A DNA stretch of 64,000 nt from Streptomyces sp. M92. GTDB lineage: Bacteria; Actinomycetota; Actinomycetes; Streptomycetales; Streptomycetaceae. Of this stretch, positions 40,649 to 49,034 are shown piece after piece. The notes beneath the pieces are model-generated. The model did no database searches. It was not told the DNA's origin and was given only the letters and a program-made list of their open reading frames with translations. Each line of letters opens with the position of its first letter. Positions within the stretch are counted from its first letter, which is position 1. Both the position numbers and the translations under genes were made by a program. The stretch covers positions 6,138,001 through 6,202,000 of the forward strand of contig NZ_CP101137.1 in the NCBI RefSeq assembly GCF_028473745.1. Direction: 5' to 3'.

Positions 40649-42307
40649 TCAGCGCGTGACGACGTGCCGCTCGTTCGGGACGCAGTGGGTCATGGTCAGG
40701 CCCTCGACGTCGCGCGGCGGGTTCTTGCCGAGGTTGGCCAGCCGTTCGCGGTCCTCGTCGGTGAGGTCCTGGCTCGCCAGCGGCTCCAGGTGCTTGACGT
40801 CCTGCGGGCTGATGCCGATGCCTTCGCCGACCCGCAGCCCGAGGTCGTTCTCGACCAGCAGGAAGTGCCACACCATGCGCTCCTGCACCGGCCGGTCGCA
40901 CTGGGAGAGCAGGTTGACGAAGTTCGCCACCAGGTCGTCGCGCTCCCACTCCTCCAGCAGCAGGTACCGCTGCCCGGCCTGCATGTAGTCGTTGGTGCGG
41001 GGGATGCGCTTGCGGGTGAGCCGCCCCCGGACCTCCGGGCCCTGCTCGTCGTGGGTCGGGTACTCGGCCTCGCGCAGGCCGCCGGTGATGGACGGCTCGT
41101 AGTTGACGATCGGGTTCTCGCCGCCGCCGTCCTGGTGGTAGGCCATCAGTCCGTCGCGCTGGTTGGTGCGCACGTCGGCGTTCTTGGCCTGGTTGACGGG
41201 CAGCTGGAGGTAGTTCGGGCCGACCCGGTAGCGCTGGGTGTCGCTGTACGAGAAGGTGCGGCCGACCAGCATCTTGTCGTCGGAGAAGTCCAGCCCGTCG
41301 ACGAGGACGCCGGTGCCGAAGGAGATCTGCTCGTTCTCGGCGAAGTAGTTGTCCGGCATCCGGTCGAGCACCATCCGGCCGACCGGCCTGGCCGGGAACT
41401 CCTGCTCGGGCCAGGTCTTGGTGTCGTCGAGCGGGTCGAAGTCCAACTCCGGGTGGTCGTGGTCGTCCATCATCTGGACGAGCAGTTCCCACTCCGGATA
41501 GTCGCCGCGGGTCACGGCGTCGTAGAGGTCCTTGGTGGCGTGGCCGAGGTTCTGTGCCTGGACGTTGGCGGCGTCCTCCTCGGTCATGCTGCGGACTCCC
41601 TGCTTGGGCATCCAGTGGTACTTGACGAGCTTGGTCTCACCGGCGGCGTTGACCCACTTGTAGGTGTTGACGCCGAAGCCCTGCTGGTGGCGGTAGTCCG
41701 CCGGGATGCCGCGCGGGCTGAACAGGTTGACCAGCATGTGCATGCACTCGGGCGTCTGCGACATGAAGTCGAAGATGCGCCGGGGCTGCTGCTCGAAGGT
41801 GACCGGGTCCGGCTTGAGCGCGTGGATGACGTCCGGGAACTTGATCGCGTCGCGGATGAAGAAGACGGCGAGGTTGTTGCCGACGAGGTCCCAGTTGCCG
41901 TCCTCGGTGTAGAACTTCACCGCGAAACCCCGGGGGTCGCGGGCGGTCTCGGCCGAGTCGCGTCCGCCGATGACGGTGGAGAACCGGACGGCGAGGTCGG
42001 TGCGCTTGCCCCGCTCCTGGAAGAGCTTGGCCCGGGTGTAGCGGTCGATGGGCTCGTCGCCCCAGGCCCCGTACGCCTCGAAGTAGCCGTAGGCGGTCAC
42101 CCCGCGGGCGTGCACGACGCGCTCGGGGATGCGCTCGCGGTCGAAGTGGCTGATCTTCTCCAGGAACTGGTAGTTCTCCAGCGTGGCGGGGCCGCGGGCG
42201 CCGACCGTGCGCTGGTTCTGGTTGTCGTAGACGGGGTGCCCCTGGCGGTTGGTGAGCACCTTGCGGTCGTCGCCGGAGGCGGGGCCCTGGCTCGATACGT
42301 CCGTCAT
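40649..42307 (-). CDS. Monofunctional heme catalase
   Basis: The 552-residue protein decomposes H2O2. Active-site His is in RVVHARGVTAYG, Asn in LVGNNLAVFFIRDAIKFPD, and the heme-ligand Tyr in FSYSDTQRYRVGPNY, all canonical. The length is that of small-to-medium subunit catalases with a C-terminal extension (about 490-552). ATG 42307 follows AAGGAGCC. The upstream 217 bases to the next gene hold its promoter; no certain Fur/CatR box was found. Confidence 0.96.
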   Translation of the reverse strand: MTDVSSQGPASGDDRKVLTNRQGHPVYDNQNQRTVGARGPATLENYQFLEKISHFDRERIPERVVHARGVTAYGYFEAYGAWGDEPIDRYTRAKLFQERGKRTDLAVRFSTVIGGRDSAETARDPRGFAVKFYTEDGNWDLVGNNLAVFFIRDAIKFPDVIHALKPDPVTFEQQPRRIFDFMSQTPECMHMLVNLFSPRGIPADYRHQQGFGVNTYKWVNAAGETKLVKYHWMPKQGVRSMTEEDAANVQAQNLGHATKDLYDAVTRGDYPEWELLVQMMDDHDHPELDFDPLDDTKTWPEQEFPARPVGRMVLDRMPDNYFAENEQISFGTGVLVDGLDFSDDKMLVGRTFSYSDTQRYRVGPNYLQLPVNQAKNADVRTNQRDGLMAYHQDGGGENPIVNYEPSITGGLREAEYPTHDEQGPEVRGRLTRKRIPRTNDYMQAGQRYLLLEEWERDDLVANFVNLLSQCDRPVQERMVWHFLLVENDLGLRVGEGIGISPQDVKHLEPLASQDLTDEDRERLANLGKNPPRDVEGLTMTHCVPNERHVVTR

Positions 42308-42524
42308 GTTCGTGGGCTCCTTCGACTCGTGGCCGTCGTCGGACGCGGCCCTGAGCTGCGAGGCGGCCGTCGGCCGCGCACATGGGTGGTGCGGGTACCC
42401 CAGGGTGAGGTGCCCGTCACATACCGATGTGCACGCATTCGCCGGGTTTCACACCAAGGACCCGGCCACCCGGCTCACGGGTGCGTCCGGGTCCTCGCGA
42501 AACGGGCGGGACGGTCGTGCGGGG

Positions 42525-42761
42525 TCAGCCGCCGTTCAGACGGGCACGCAGCAGCCCCTTGCCCAGTTCGGCGCCCTTGCGGCTGTCCGCCTGCGCCTTG
42601 CGGAACAGCTCCGCGACTTCGGTGTCCTTGTTGCGCTCGGCGTCCTGGATGTACGTCTCCAGGCGCAGCGCGTTGTTGAGGCACGACTCGACGTACCAGA
42701 TCAGGTTGTAGTCCTTGTCCTGTGTGCCGGTCACGCCGCCGGTCTCCGTGCCGCTGGTCAT
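42525..42761 (-). CDS. Small conserved helical protein (78 aa)
   Basis: ATG 42761 is preceded by GAGGAGGACCGC, which rejects the longer frame to 42866. The product, after a Thr/Gly-rich start, contains NLIWYVESCLNNALRLETYI and KDTEVAELFRKAQADSRKGAE, amphipathic helices that suggest a bundle. No family name known to me, though it looks conserved. It lies between the catalase and TetR genes, so a stress-related role is possible. Confidence 0.75.
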   Translation of the reverse strand: MTSGTETGGVTGTQDKDYNLIWYVESCLNNALRLETYIQDAERNKDTEVAELFRKAQADSRKGAELGKGLLRARLNGG

Positions 42762-42892
42762 GCGGTCCTCCTCCTCGATGTTCTCGATCCGAGTTCTCGA
42801 TCCGAAGCGCGGCCCGGGTACCCGTGGCGCCGCAGGGCACACGGCTCCTCGGACACCGCCGGGCACCGACCGGAAATGTCTCGCTGGGCCAC

Positions 42893-42909
42893 ATGTCTCA
42901 CTGAGACAT
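42893..42909. promoter_or_regulatory. 17-bp palindromic operator upstream of the TetR gene
   Basis: ATGTCTCA-C-TGAGACAT is a perfect 8-bp inverted repeat with a one-base centre. It ends 22 bases before the tetR ATG (42932) and 132 bases from the divergent small-protein start. A further half site, ATGTCTCG, lies at about 42876-42883. This is the expected binding site of the adjacent TetR protein, probably autoregulatory. Confidence 0.8.
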
Positions 42910-42931
42910 TTTCGGGTGTACGCTCGGGGGC

Positions 42932-43597
42932 ATGACGGCGACGAAGCCCTCCCCCGCCTCCGGCGACCGGCGGCAGCGCAAGGCGCTGCGGACCCGCGAC
43001 GCGCTGGCCACCGCCGCCTGCGACCTGATCCTGGAACGCGGGTCGGCGGCCACCACGGTGGAGGCCATCGCCGAGCGCGCGGACGTCACGCGCCGCACGT
43101 TCAGCCGGTACTTCGCCGGCAAGGAGGACGCGGCCCTCGACTTCGTCCGGCGGGACGGCGACCGCATCAACGCGTTGCTGCGGTCCCGCCCCGCGGGCGA
43201 GCCGCCCCTGCTCGCCTACCGCAGGGCCGTGCGCGACTGGCTGACCGACCGGGACGACCCGGCCTGGCACGTGCGTCCCCGGATGCGCCGGCTGCTGGCC
43301 CTGGCCGACAGCGAGCCCGGCCTGTTCGCCGCCTACCAGCGCATCCGGGTCGACGCCCAGGAGGAGTCGATCCGGATCGTCGCCGACCGGCTCGGCACCG
43401 ACGACGCCCGGGACGTGCGCCCGGCAGCCGTCGTCGACGCCGCCGCCGGAGTCCTGATCGCCGCCATGCGCCTGTGGGCGCGGGGCGACGGGCGGGACTC
43501 GGGAGCCGCAGACCTCGCCGCCCTCGTGGAGCGGGCCTACGACGCCCTGACCTCGGAGGCCGCGGCCGCGACCCCCGACAGCACCCCGGAAGAATGA
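42932..43597 (+). CDS. TetR family transcriptional regulator
   Basis: The 221-residue protein has an N-terminal HTH at about 19-65 (RTRDALATAACDLILERG, TTVEAIAERADVTRRTFSRYF). The C-terminal ligand domain has RPRMRRLLALADSEPGLFAAYQ, like TetR_C of the acyl or alcohol-responsive types. It is followed after 10 bases by an SDR gene and then an alcohol dehydrogenase, so it probably controls these. The palindrome at 42893 is its likely site. Confidence 0.92.
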   Translation: MTATKPSPASGDRRQRKALRTRDALATAACDLILERGSAATTVEAIAERADVTRRTFSRYFAGKEDAALDFVRRDGDRINALLRSRPAGEPPLLAYRRAVRDWLTDRDDPAWHVRPRMRRLLALADSEPGLFAAYQRIRVDAQEESIRIVADRLGTDDARDVRPAAVVDAAAGVLIAAMRLWARGDGRDSGAADLAALVERAYDALTSEAAAATPDSTPEE

Positions 43598-43607
43598 GAC
43601 ACGCACC

Positions 43608-44408
43608 ATGAGCACCACCGGCGCCACCCCCGCCACCACCCCCACCACCGTCCCGCCCGCGGAGTTCACCGGGCGGACCGCCCTGGTCACCGGCGCCGCC
43701 TCCGGCATCGGCCTGGCCACCGCCCGCCGCCTCGGCTCCGCCGGAGCGAAGGTCGTCGTCGCCGACCACAACGCGGAGGGCGCCGAGAAGGCCGCCGCCG
43801 AGCTGCGGGCCGAGGGCGTCGAGGCCGCCGCCGTCGAGCTGGACGTGACCGTCCCCGAGTCCGTCGAGTCCGCCGTGCGGTTCGCCGTCGACACCTTCGG
43901 CACCCTGGACCTCGCCGTGAACAACGCCGGGATCGGCGGTCCCAGCGCCCCGACCGGCGAGTACGACGTGGACGCTTACCAGCGCGTCGTGCGCACCAAC
44001 CTCGACGGCGTCTTCTACTCGATGCGCTACGAACTGCCCGCCATGGAGGCGGCCGGCCGGGGCGGCGCCGTCGTCAACGTCGCCTCCATCCTCGGCTCGG
44101 TCGGCTTCGCCGGCTCCCCCGCCTACGTCGCCGCCAAGCACGGCGTGGTCGGGCTGACCAAGGCCGCCGCGGCCGAGTACGCCGCCCAGGGCATCCGGGT
44201 GAACGCGGTCGGCCCGGGCTTCATCGACACCCCGCTGCTGAAGACCATGGACGAGGCCGCCTACGACGGCCTGGTCGCCCTGCACCCGGCCGGCCGGCTC
44301 GGGCGCTCCGAGGAGGTCGCCGAGCTGATCGCCTTCCTGCTGTCGGACCGGGCGTCGTTCGTGGCCGGCAGCTACCACCTGGTCGACGGCGCCTACACCG
44401 CCGTCTGA
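43608..44408 (+). CDS. Short-chain dehydrogenase/reductase
   Basis: Classical SDR, 266 residues: TGAASGIG (about 29-36), NNAG, catalytic Ser in VASILGS and YVAAK (YxxxK, about 170-174), then GPGFIDTPLL. It probably uses NAD(H) given Asp in VVVADHN. The N-terminal 17 residues are Thr/Pro-rich. Co-transcribed with the upstream TetR gene and likely the downstream zinc dehydrogenase gene, forming an alcohol/ketone oxidation unit. Confidence 0.92.
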   Translation: MSTTGATPATTPTTVPPAEFTGRTALVTGAASGIGLATARRLGSAGAKVVVADHNAEGAEKAAAELRAEGVEAAAVELDVTVPESVESAVRFAVDTFGTLDLAVNNAGIGGPSAPTGEYDVDAYQRVVRTNLDGVFYSMRYELPAMEAAGRGGAVVNVASILGSVGFAGSPAYVAAKHGVVGLTKAAAAEYAAQGIRVNAVGPGFIDTPLLKTMDEAAYDGLVALHPAGRLGRSEEVAELIAFLLSDRASFVAGSYHLVDGAYTAV

Positions 44409-44451
44409 GAACTGGCACATCCACCGGGGGGACGAACAAGGGAGTTCGACC

Positions 44452-45492
44452 ATGAAGGCACTGCAGTACCGCACCATCGGGGCGCCGCCCGAGGTGGTGA
44501 CGGTCCCCGACCCGGAGCCCGGCCCCGGCCAGGTGCTGCTGAAGGTCACCGCCGCCGGCGTGTGCCACTCCGACATCGCGGTGATGGGCTGGCCCGCGGA
44601 GGGCTTCCCGTACGAGCTGCCGTTGACCCTCGGCCACGAGGGTGTCGGCACGGTGGCCGCGCTCGGTGCCGGAGTGAGCGGGCTGGACGAGGGCACCGCG
44701 GTCGCCGTCTACGGTCCGTGGGGCTGCGGCACCTGCGCCAAGTGCGCCGAGGGCAAGGAGAACTACTGCCTGCGCGCCGGCGAGCTGGGCATCCACCCGC
44801 CGGGGCTCGGGCGCCCGGGGTCGATGGCCGAGTACCTGCTCGTCGACGACCCCCGGCACCTGGTGCCGCTGGACGGGCTCGACCCGGTCGCGGCGGTGCC
44901 GCTGACGGACGCGGGGCTGACGCCGTACCACGCCGTCAAGCGCTCGCTGCCCAAGCTGGTCCCCGGGTCGACCGCGGTGGTCATCGGGGCCGGCGGCCTC
45001 GGCCACGTCGCCATCCAGCTGCTGCGCGCGCTGACCTCCGCCCGGGTCGTCGCCCTCGACGTCAGCCAGGACAAACTGCGCCTGGCCCGTGAGGTGGGCG
45101 CCCACGAGACGGTGCTGTCGGACGCGAAGGCGGCGGACGCGGTGCGTGAGCTGACCGGCGGTCTCGGCGCCGAGGCCGTGTTCGACTTCGTCGGTGTGGC
45201 GCCGACGGTGAAGACGGCGGGCGCCGTCGCGGCCGTCGAGGGCGACGTCACCCTGGTCGGCATCGGCGGCGGGTCGATCCCCGTGGGCTTCGGCCTGCTG
45301 CCGTTCGAGGTGTCGGTCAACGCGCCCTACTGGGGCAGCCGCAGCGAGCTGATCGAGGTGCTGGACCTGGCCCGCTCGGGAGCCGTGTCGGTGCACACCG
45401 AGACGTACTCCCTGGACGACGCGCCGCTCGCCTACGAGCGGCTCCACGAGGGCAAGGTCAACGGCCGCGCGGTGATCCTGCCTCACGGCTGA
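44452..45492 (+). CDS. Zinc-dependent alcohol dehydrogenase (MDR family)
   Basis: The 346-residue protein has catalytic zinc ligands Cys in GVCHSD and His in GHEGVG, the structural zinc lobe WGCGTCAKCAEGKENYC (about 88-104), and the Rossmann motif VIGAGGLGHVAIQ. It should oxidise primary or secondary alcohols with NAD(P). ATG 44452 follows a GGGAG site. It ends a TetR-SDR-ADH row; a strong hairpin lies 124 bases past the stop. Confidence 0.93.
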   Translation: MKALQYRTIGAPPEVVTVPDPEPGPGQVLLKVTAAGVCHSDIAVMGWPAEGFPYELPLTLGHEGVGTVAALGAGVSGLDEGTAVAVYGPWGCGTCAKCAEGKENYCLRAGELGIHPPGLGRPGSMAEYLLVDDPRHLVPLDGLDPVAAVPLTDAGLTPYHAVKRSLPKLVPGSTAVVIGAGGLGHVAIQLLRALTSARVVALDVSQDKLRLAREVGAHETVLSDAKAADAVRELTGGLGAEAVFDFVGVAPTVKTAGAVAAVEGDVTLVGIGGGSIPVGFGLLPFEVSVNAPYWGSRSELIEVLDLARSGAVSVHTETYSLDDAPLAYERLHEGKVNGRAVILPHG

Positions 45493-45615
45493 GCCCGCCC
45501 GGCGGGGCGCGGGGCCGCGGGGACGCGACCGGTCCCCCGTTCCGGTCGGACCCCCGCGGCCCCTCGAAACTACGTGGACGGCTCGGCCGATGTGAATCGT
45601 GCCGATGCCCGCTGC

Positions 45616-45661
45616 CGGACCATCCGGACTCACCCGTGCACAGATGAGTCCGGATGGTCCG
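45616..45661. terminator. 17-bp-stem hairpin between ADH and PucR genes, overlapping the pucR stop
   Basis: Arms GGACCATCCGGACTCA (45617-45632) and its exact complement (45645-45660), plus one further C-G pair, enclose a 12-base loop. TCTTTG follows on the plus side. The pucR stop codon lies inside the left arm and its last codons form the loop and right arm. Confidence 0.85.
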
Positions 45662-47162
45662 TCTTTGTCCCGTGCAGTGCGGGCTCGTCGAGGTCCCCGG
45701 CCGCCAGGTGGGCGAGCACGACCTCGTACAGGTCGCCGCCGGCGGCGAGCAGTTGGCGTTCCAGGACGGGCTCGGCGCTGCGGACGTGCTCGCGCACCGT
45801 CTGCGCGTGCACACCGAGGGTCTGGGCGGCCCGCTCGGCGTTGCCGCCGGCGGCGATCCAGGTGCGCAGCGTCCGCCGCAGGTCCCGGGCGTCGGGCTCC
45901 AGGCGACCCAGCAGGTCCCCGGCCCAGGCACGCAGCGCGGGCCCGGCCAGCAGGTCGGTGAGACGGGCGGGGCCGGGCCGGCCCGCGCCGCCGTCGGCGG
46001 CGTGCTGGTCGAGGCCGGCCTGTGCGTTCATGGCGAGGTGGACGGTCGCGCGGACCGCCAGGTCGGCGAAGTCCGTGCGCAGCAGCCCCTCGACCCGGTC
46101 CATCCGGGCGCGGACCGTGTTGCGGCTGACGCCGAGGATCTTCGCGGTGCTGACGGCGGTGAACTCCAGGCCGAGCCTGGTGGTGGCGAGCAGTTCGGCG
46201 CGGGTGTGGTGCGGGAGCGCGTCGAGTGGGCGCAGCAGGTGGGCCGTCCAGCCGTACAGGGCCGCCGGGTCCATGAGGAGTTCCGGACGGGTGCGCTCGG
46301 CGTACACGGCCGCCTGCCGCGGCCGGTAGCGGGCGACGGCCAGGGCGCTGACGGCCTGCCCGTACGCCGTGGCGGTGCGGGCCAGGCTCTGCCGTGCGCT
46401 GCCGCCGAGGAAGACGCCGGGGAGGCGGCCGACGAGCGAGCGCAGTTCCCGCCCGGCCGCGTCGCGGGGCGCCAGGACGATCACATGGCCGTCCATCGCC
46501 GGGCACCGTACGACCAGCGCCCGGTCCCCGGTCGCCGACAGGCACTCCTCGGCGAGACGGTCACGCTCCCCCGCCGCGCACTCCACGACGTACACGCACG
46601 CGGTGTCGGTGTCGAGGAGTCCCGGCCAGAGACCGGCGGCGACGCGGCGGGCGGAGACGGTGTCCTCCACCATCAGCAGTTGCAGGATGGCCAGGCGCAG
46701 GTCGGAGGTGGCGCGGCGCAGCCGGTGTCCGGCGGCGGCCGACTCGTGTCCGGCCAGAAGCAGTTCCAGCACCTGGGCGGTGTGCGTGACGATGTCAAAG
46801 GCACGGCGGTCGAAGGGGGTCTCGCGGGTCACCGCGAGGACGGCGGCCGGCGCCGGGTGGACCCGCTCCACGCGGACGAGCCGCAGATGGCGGCCGCGGT
46901 CCTCCAGGGCGGCGGTCGCGATCCGGCCCGAGGTGATGTCGGCCACCAGCGACTCGTCCGGTGCGGTGCGGGTGCCGGCCAGCAGGCGGCCGGTGCCGTC
47001 CTGCAGCGACACGGTCGCGTGCGCGGCCCTGGCGAGCCAGGTCACCACCTTGTGCACGTCGCGTCCGGCGGGCCGCAGGTGGTCGAGCAGCTCCTCCGCC
47101 CAGTCGGCGCGTGCCCCGGCTCCCGCTTCCCGCTGCCGTGTTCCTTCCTCGCGGCCCGCCAC
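45630..47162 (-). CDS. PucR-family transcriptional regulator
   Basis: GTG 47162 with GGGAAGG upstream gives 510 residues; the frame continues to ATG 47285 without added homology. An N-terminal ligand-binding part covers about 20-130 (VSLQDGTGRLLAGT, LRLVRVERVHPAPAAVLAVT). Two helix-turn-helix segments are visible: TAVSTAKILGVSRNTVRARM near 340 and GNAERAAQTLGVHAQTVREHV near 450, the latter as in HTH_30. Such factors control purine, amino-acid or alcohol use. Convergent with the ADH gene. Confidence 0.85.
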   Translation of the reverse strand: MAGREEGTRQREAGAGARADWAEELLDHLRPAGRDVHKVVTWLARAAHATVSLQDGTGRLLAGTRTAPDESLVADITSGRIATAALEDRGRHLRLVRVERVHPAPAAVLAVTRETPFDRRAFDIVTHTAQVLELLLAGHESAAAGHRLRRATSDLRLAILQLLMVEDTVSARRVAAGLWPGLLDTDTACVYVVECAAGERDRLAEECLSATGDRALVVRCPAMDGHVIVLAPRDAAGRELRSLVGRLPGVFLGGSARQSLARTATAYGQAVSALAVARYRPRQAAVYAERTRPELLMDPAALYGWTAHLLRPLDALPHHTRAELLATTRLGLEFTAVSTAKILGVSRNTVRARMDRVEGLLRTDFADLAVRATVHLAMNAQAGLDQHAADGGAGRPGPARLTDLLAGPALRAWAGDLLGRLEPDARDLRRTLRTWIAAGGNAERAAQTLGVHAQTVREHVRSAEPVLERQLLAAGGDLYEVVLAHLAAGDLDEPALHGTKTDHPDSSVHG

Positions 47163-47296
47163 GTCGGCCTTCCCATCTTCCTCGTCCCGCCCCCGGCCCA
47201 GATGCGGACGGTACCGCACCGCCCGGGCGCGGGCGGCCTCCGTGCCGTCGACCGGGCCTGACGGTCCGCGCACGCCGACGGGCATAAGCTCGGTGA

Positions 47297-47917
47297 ATGG
47301 CGAAGTACTTCGACGTGCACCCCGACAACCCCCAGCCGCGCAGCATCGCGCAGGTCGCCGACAGCGTCCGGTCCGGCGCGCTGATCGCGTACCCCACCGA
47401 CTCCTGCTACGCGCTCGGCTGCCGGCTGGGCAGCCGTGACGGCACCGAACGCATCCGGTCGATCCGGCAGCTGGACAACCGGCACCACTTCACGCTGGTC
47501 TGCCAGGACTTCGCGCAGCTCGGTCAGTTCGTGCAGATCGACAACGACGTGTTCCGGGCGATCAAGGCGTCCACGCCCGGCAGCTACACCTTCATCCTGC
47601 CCGCGACGCGGGAGGTGCCGCGCATGCTCCAGCACCCGAAGAAGAAGACCGTGGGCGTGCGCATCCCCGACCACGTCGTCACCCAGTCCCTGCTCGCCGA
47701 ACTCGGCGAGCCGCTGCTGTCCAGCACCCTGCTGCTGCCCGGCGAGGACGAGCCGATGACGCAGGGCTGGGAGATCAAGGACCGGCTCGACCACGTACTG
47801 GACGCGGTGATCGACTCGGGCGACTGCGGCACCGAGCCGACCACGGTCGTCGACTTCTCCGGCGGTGAGGCGGAGATCGTGCGACGGGGCGCGGGCGACA
47901 CGGCCCGGTTCGAGTAG
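47297..47917 (+). CDS. Sua5/YciO/YrdC family protein (L-threonylcarbamoyladenylate synthase-like)
   Basis: The 206-residue protein has the YrdC fold: GALIAYPTDSCYALGCRLGS, IRSIRQLDNRHHFTLVCQDF, PGSYTFILPATREVPRML, KKKTVGVRIPDH. The KxR/SxN nucleotide-binding residues are in the expected places, except that the K-R-K segment reads RQLDNRHH, as in the YciO branch. It may make threonylcarbamoyl-AMP for tRNA t6A, or be the YciO paralogue of unknown role. Start 135 bases from the divergent pucR. Confidence 0.88.
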   Translation: MAKYFDVHPDNPQPRSIAQVADSVRSGALIAYPTDSCYALGCRLGSRDGTERIRSIRQLDNRHHFTLVCQDFAQLGQFVQIDNDVFRAIKASTPGSYTFILPATREVPRMLQHPKKKTVGVRIPDHVVTQSLLAELGEPLLSSTLLLPGEDEPMTQGWEIKDRLDHVLDAVIDSGDCGTEPTTVVDFSGGEAEIVRRGAGDTARFE

Positions 47918-48035
47918 CGGGCCGCCCCGCTCAGGGGGCGGAGCCGTCCCGGGACCCGGCGTGCCAGGATGACCATGATCCGCGGGTGTGGCCGGCGGGT
48001 CGCCCGCGAGCATCCGACAGAGAGGCAGGCCCGCC

Positions 48036-48791
48036 GTGACCGCCGTACAGGGAACCGCCGTCGACGTCCGCACCGAGGACGGCACCGCCGACGCCTACGT
48101 GACGCACCCCGCCGGAGGCGGTCCGTGCCCCGCCGTCCTCCTCTACATGGACGCCTTCGGGTTGCGCCCGCGGCTGCGGGAGATGGCCGACCGGCTGGCC
48201 GGCGCCGGGTACACCGTCCTGGTGCCGAACGTCTTCCACCGCAACGGGCGGGCCCCGGTCGCGGAGCTGCCGGAGTTCATCGACCCGGCGGCGCGGCCGG
48301 GTCTGTTCCGGCTCCTCGGACCGGCCTTCGAGGCGCTCACGCCCGAGCGGGCGATGCGGGACGCCGACGCCTACCTGCGGTGGCTGGAGCGGTTCCCGGC
48401 GGCGGCGGACGGTCCGGTCGCGCTGACCGGCTACTGCATGGGCGCCGGCCTCGCCCTGCGCACGGCCGGCACCTATCCGGACCGGGTCGCCGCGGCGGCC
48501 GGCTTCCACGGCGCCAACCTGGCCACCGAGGCACCGGACAGCCCGCACCTGGTGGCCGGCCGGATCACCGCCGAGCTGTACTTCGGCCACGCCGACCAGG
48601 ACCCGGGCCTGCCCGCCGAGCAGCAGGAACGCCTGACGGCGGCCCTGGCCGGGGCCGGCGTCCGGCACCGCTGCGAGGTCTACGAGGGCGCGCCCCACGG
48701 CTACACGCAGGCCGACACCGCGGCGTACGACCCAAAGGCGGCCGAACGGCACTGGGCGGCGCTGCTCGACCTGCTCGAGCGCACGTTCTGA
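48036..48791 (+). CDS. Dienelactone hydrolase family protein
   Basis: GTG 48036 with GAGAGG upstream; 251 residues. The alpha/beta-hydrolase has a Cys nucleophile in GYCMGAGLAL (about 131-140), Asp in FGHADQDPG and His in APHGYTQAD, the DLH triad order. It hydrolyses lactones or esters. The N-terminus VTAVQGTAVDVRTEDG is typical of the soluble form. Nothing shows its substrate here. Confidence 0.88.
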   Translation: MTAVQGTAVDVRTEDGTADAYVTHPAGGGPCPAVLLYMDAFGLRPRLREMADRLAGAGYTVLVPNVFHRNGRAPVAELPEFIDPAARPGLFRLLGPAFEALTPERAMRDADAYLRWLERFPAAADGPVALTGYCMGAGLALRTAGTYPDRVAAAAGFHGANLATEAPDSPHLVAGRITAELYFGHADQDPGLPAEQQERLTAALAGAGVRHRCEVYEGAPHGYTQADTAAYDPKAAERHWAALLDLLERTF

Positions 48792-49034
48792 CCCGGGCGC
48801 CCGCCGGGAGCCCGCCTCCCTCTCCGCTCACCCTGCCGCTTGCGGTCCTCTGGCACGAGCCCGGTCCCGGCGGCCACGGCGGCGTGCGCGTCGTGCCGCC
48901 TCAGAGGCATGCCCGCGGCGTGCGCGGTCCCGGATTCGTAGGGGTCGGCGCCGGACACGGCTCGCACGCCCCCGGTCCGCCCGGCCTCCACGGGTCCCGC
49001 GATGCCGGGACCTCCCCGGCATCGGCCCGGGTGG

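Noticed and set aside
48792..49034. Possible small gene between dienelactone hydrolase and TauD genes
   Set aside because: No start with a ribosome site and no coherent product; looks non-coding.
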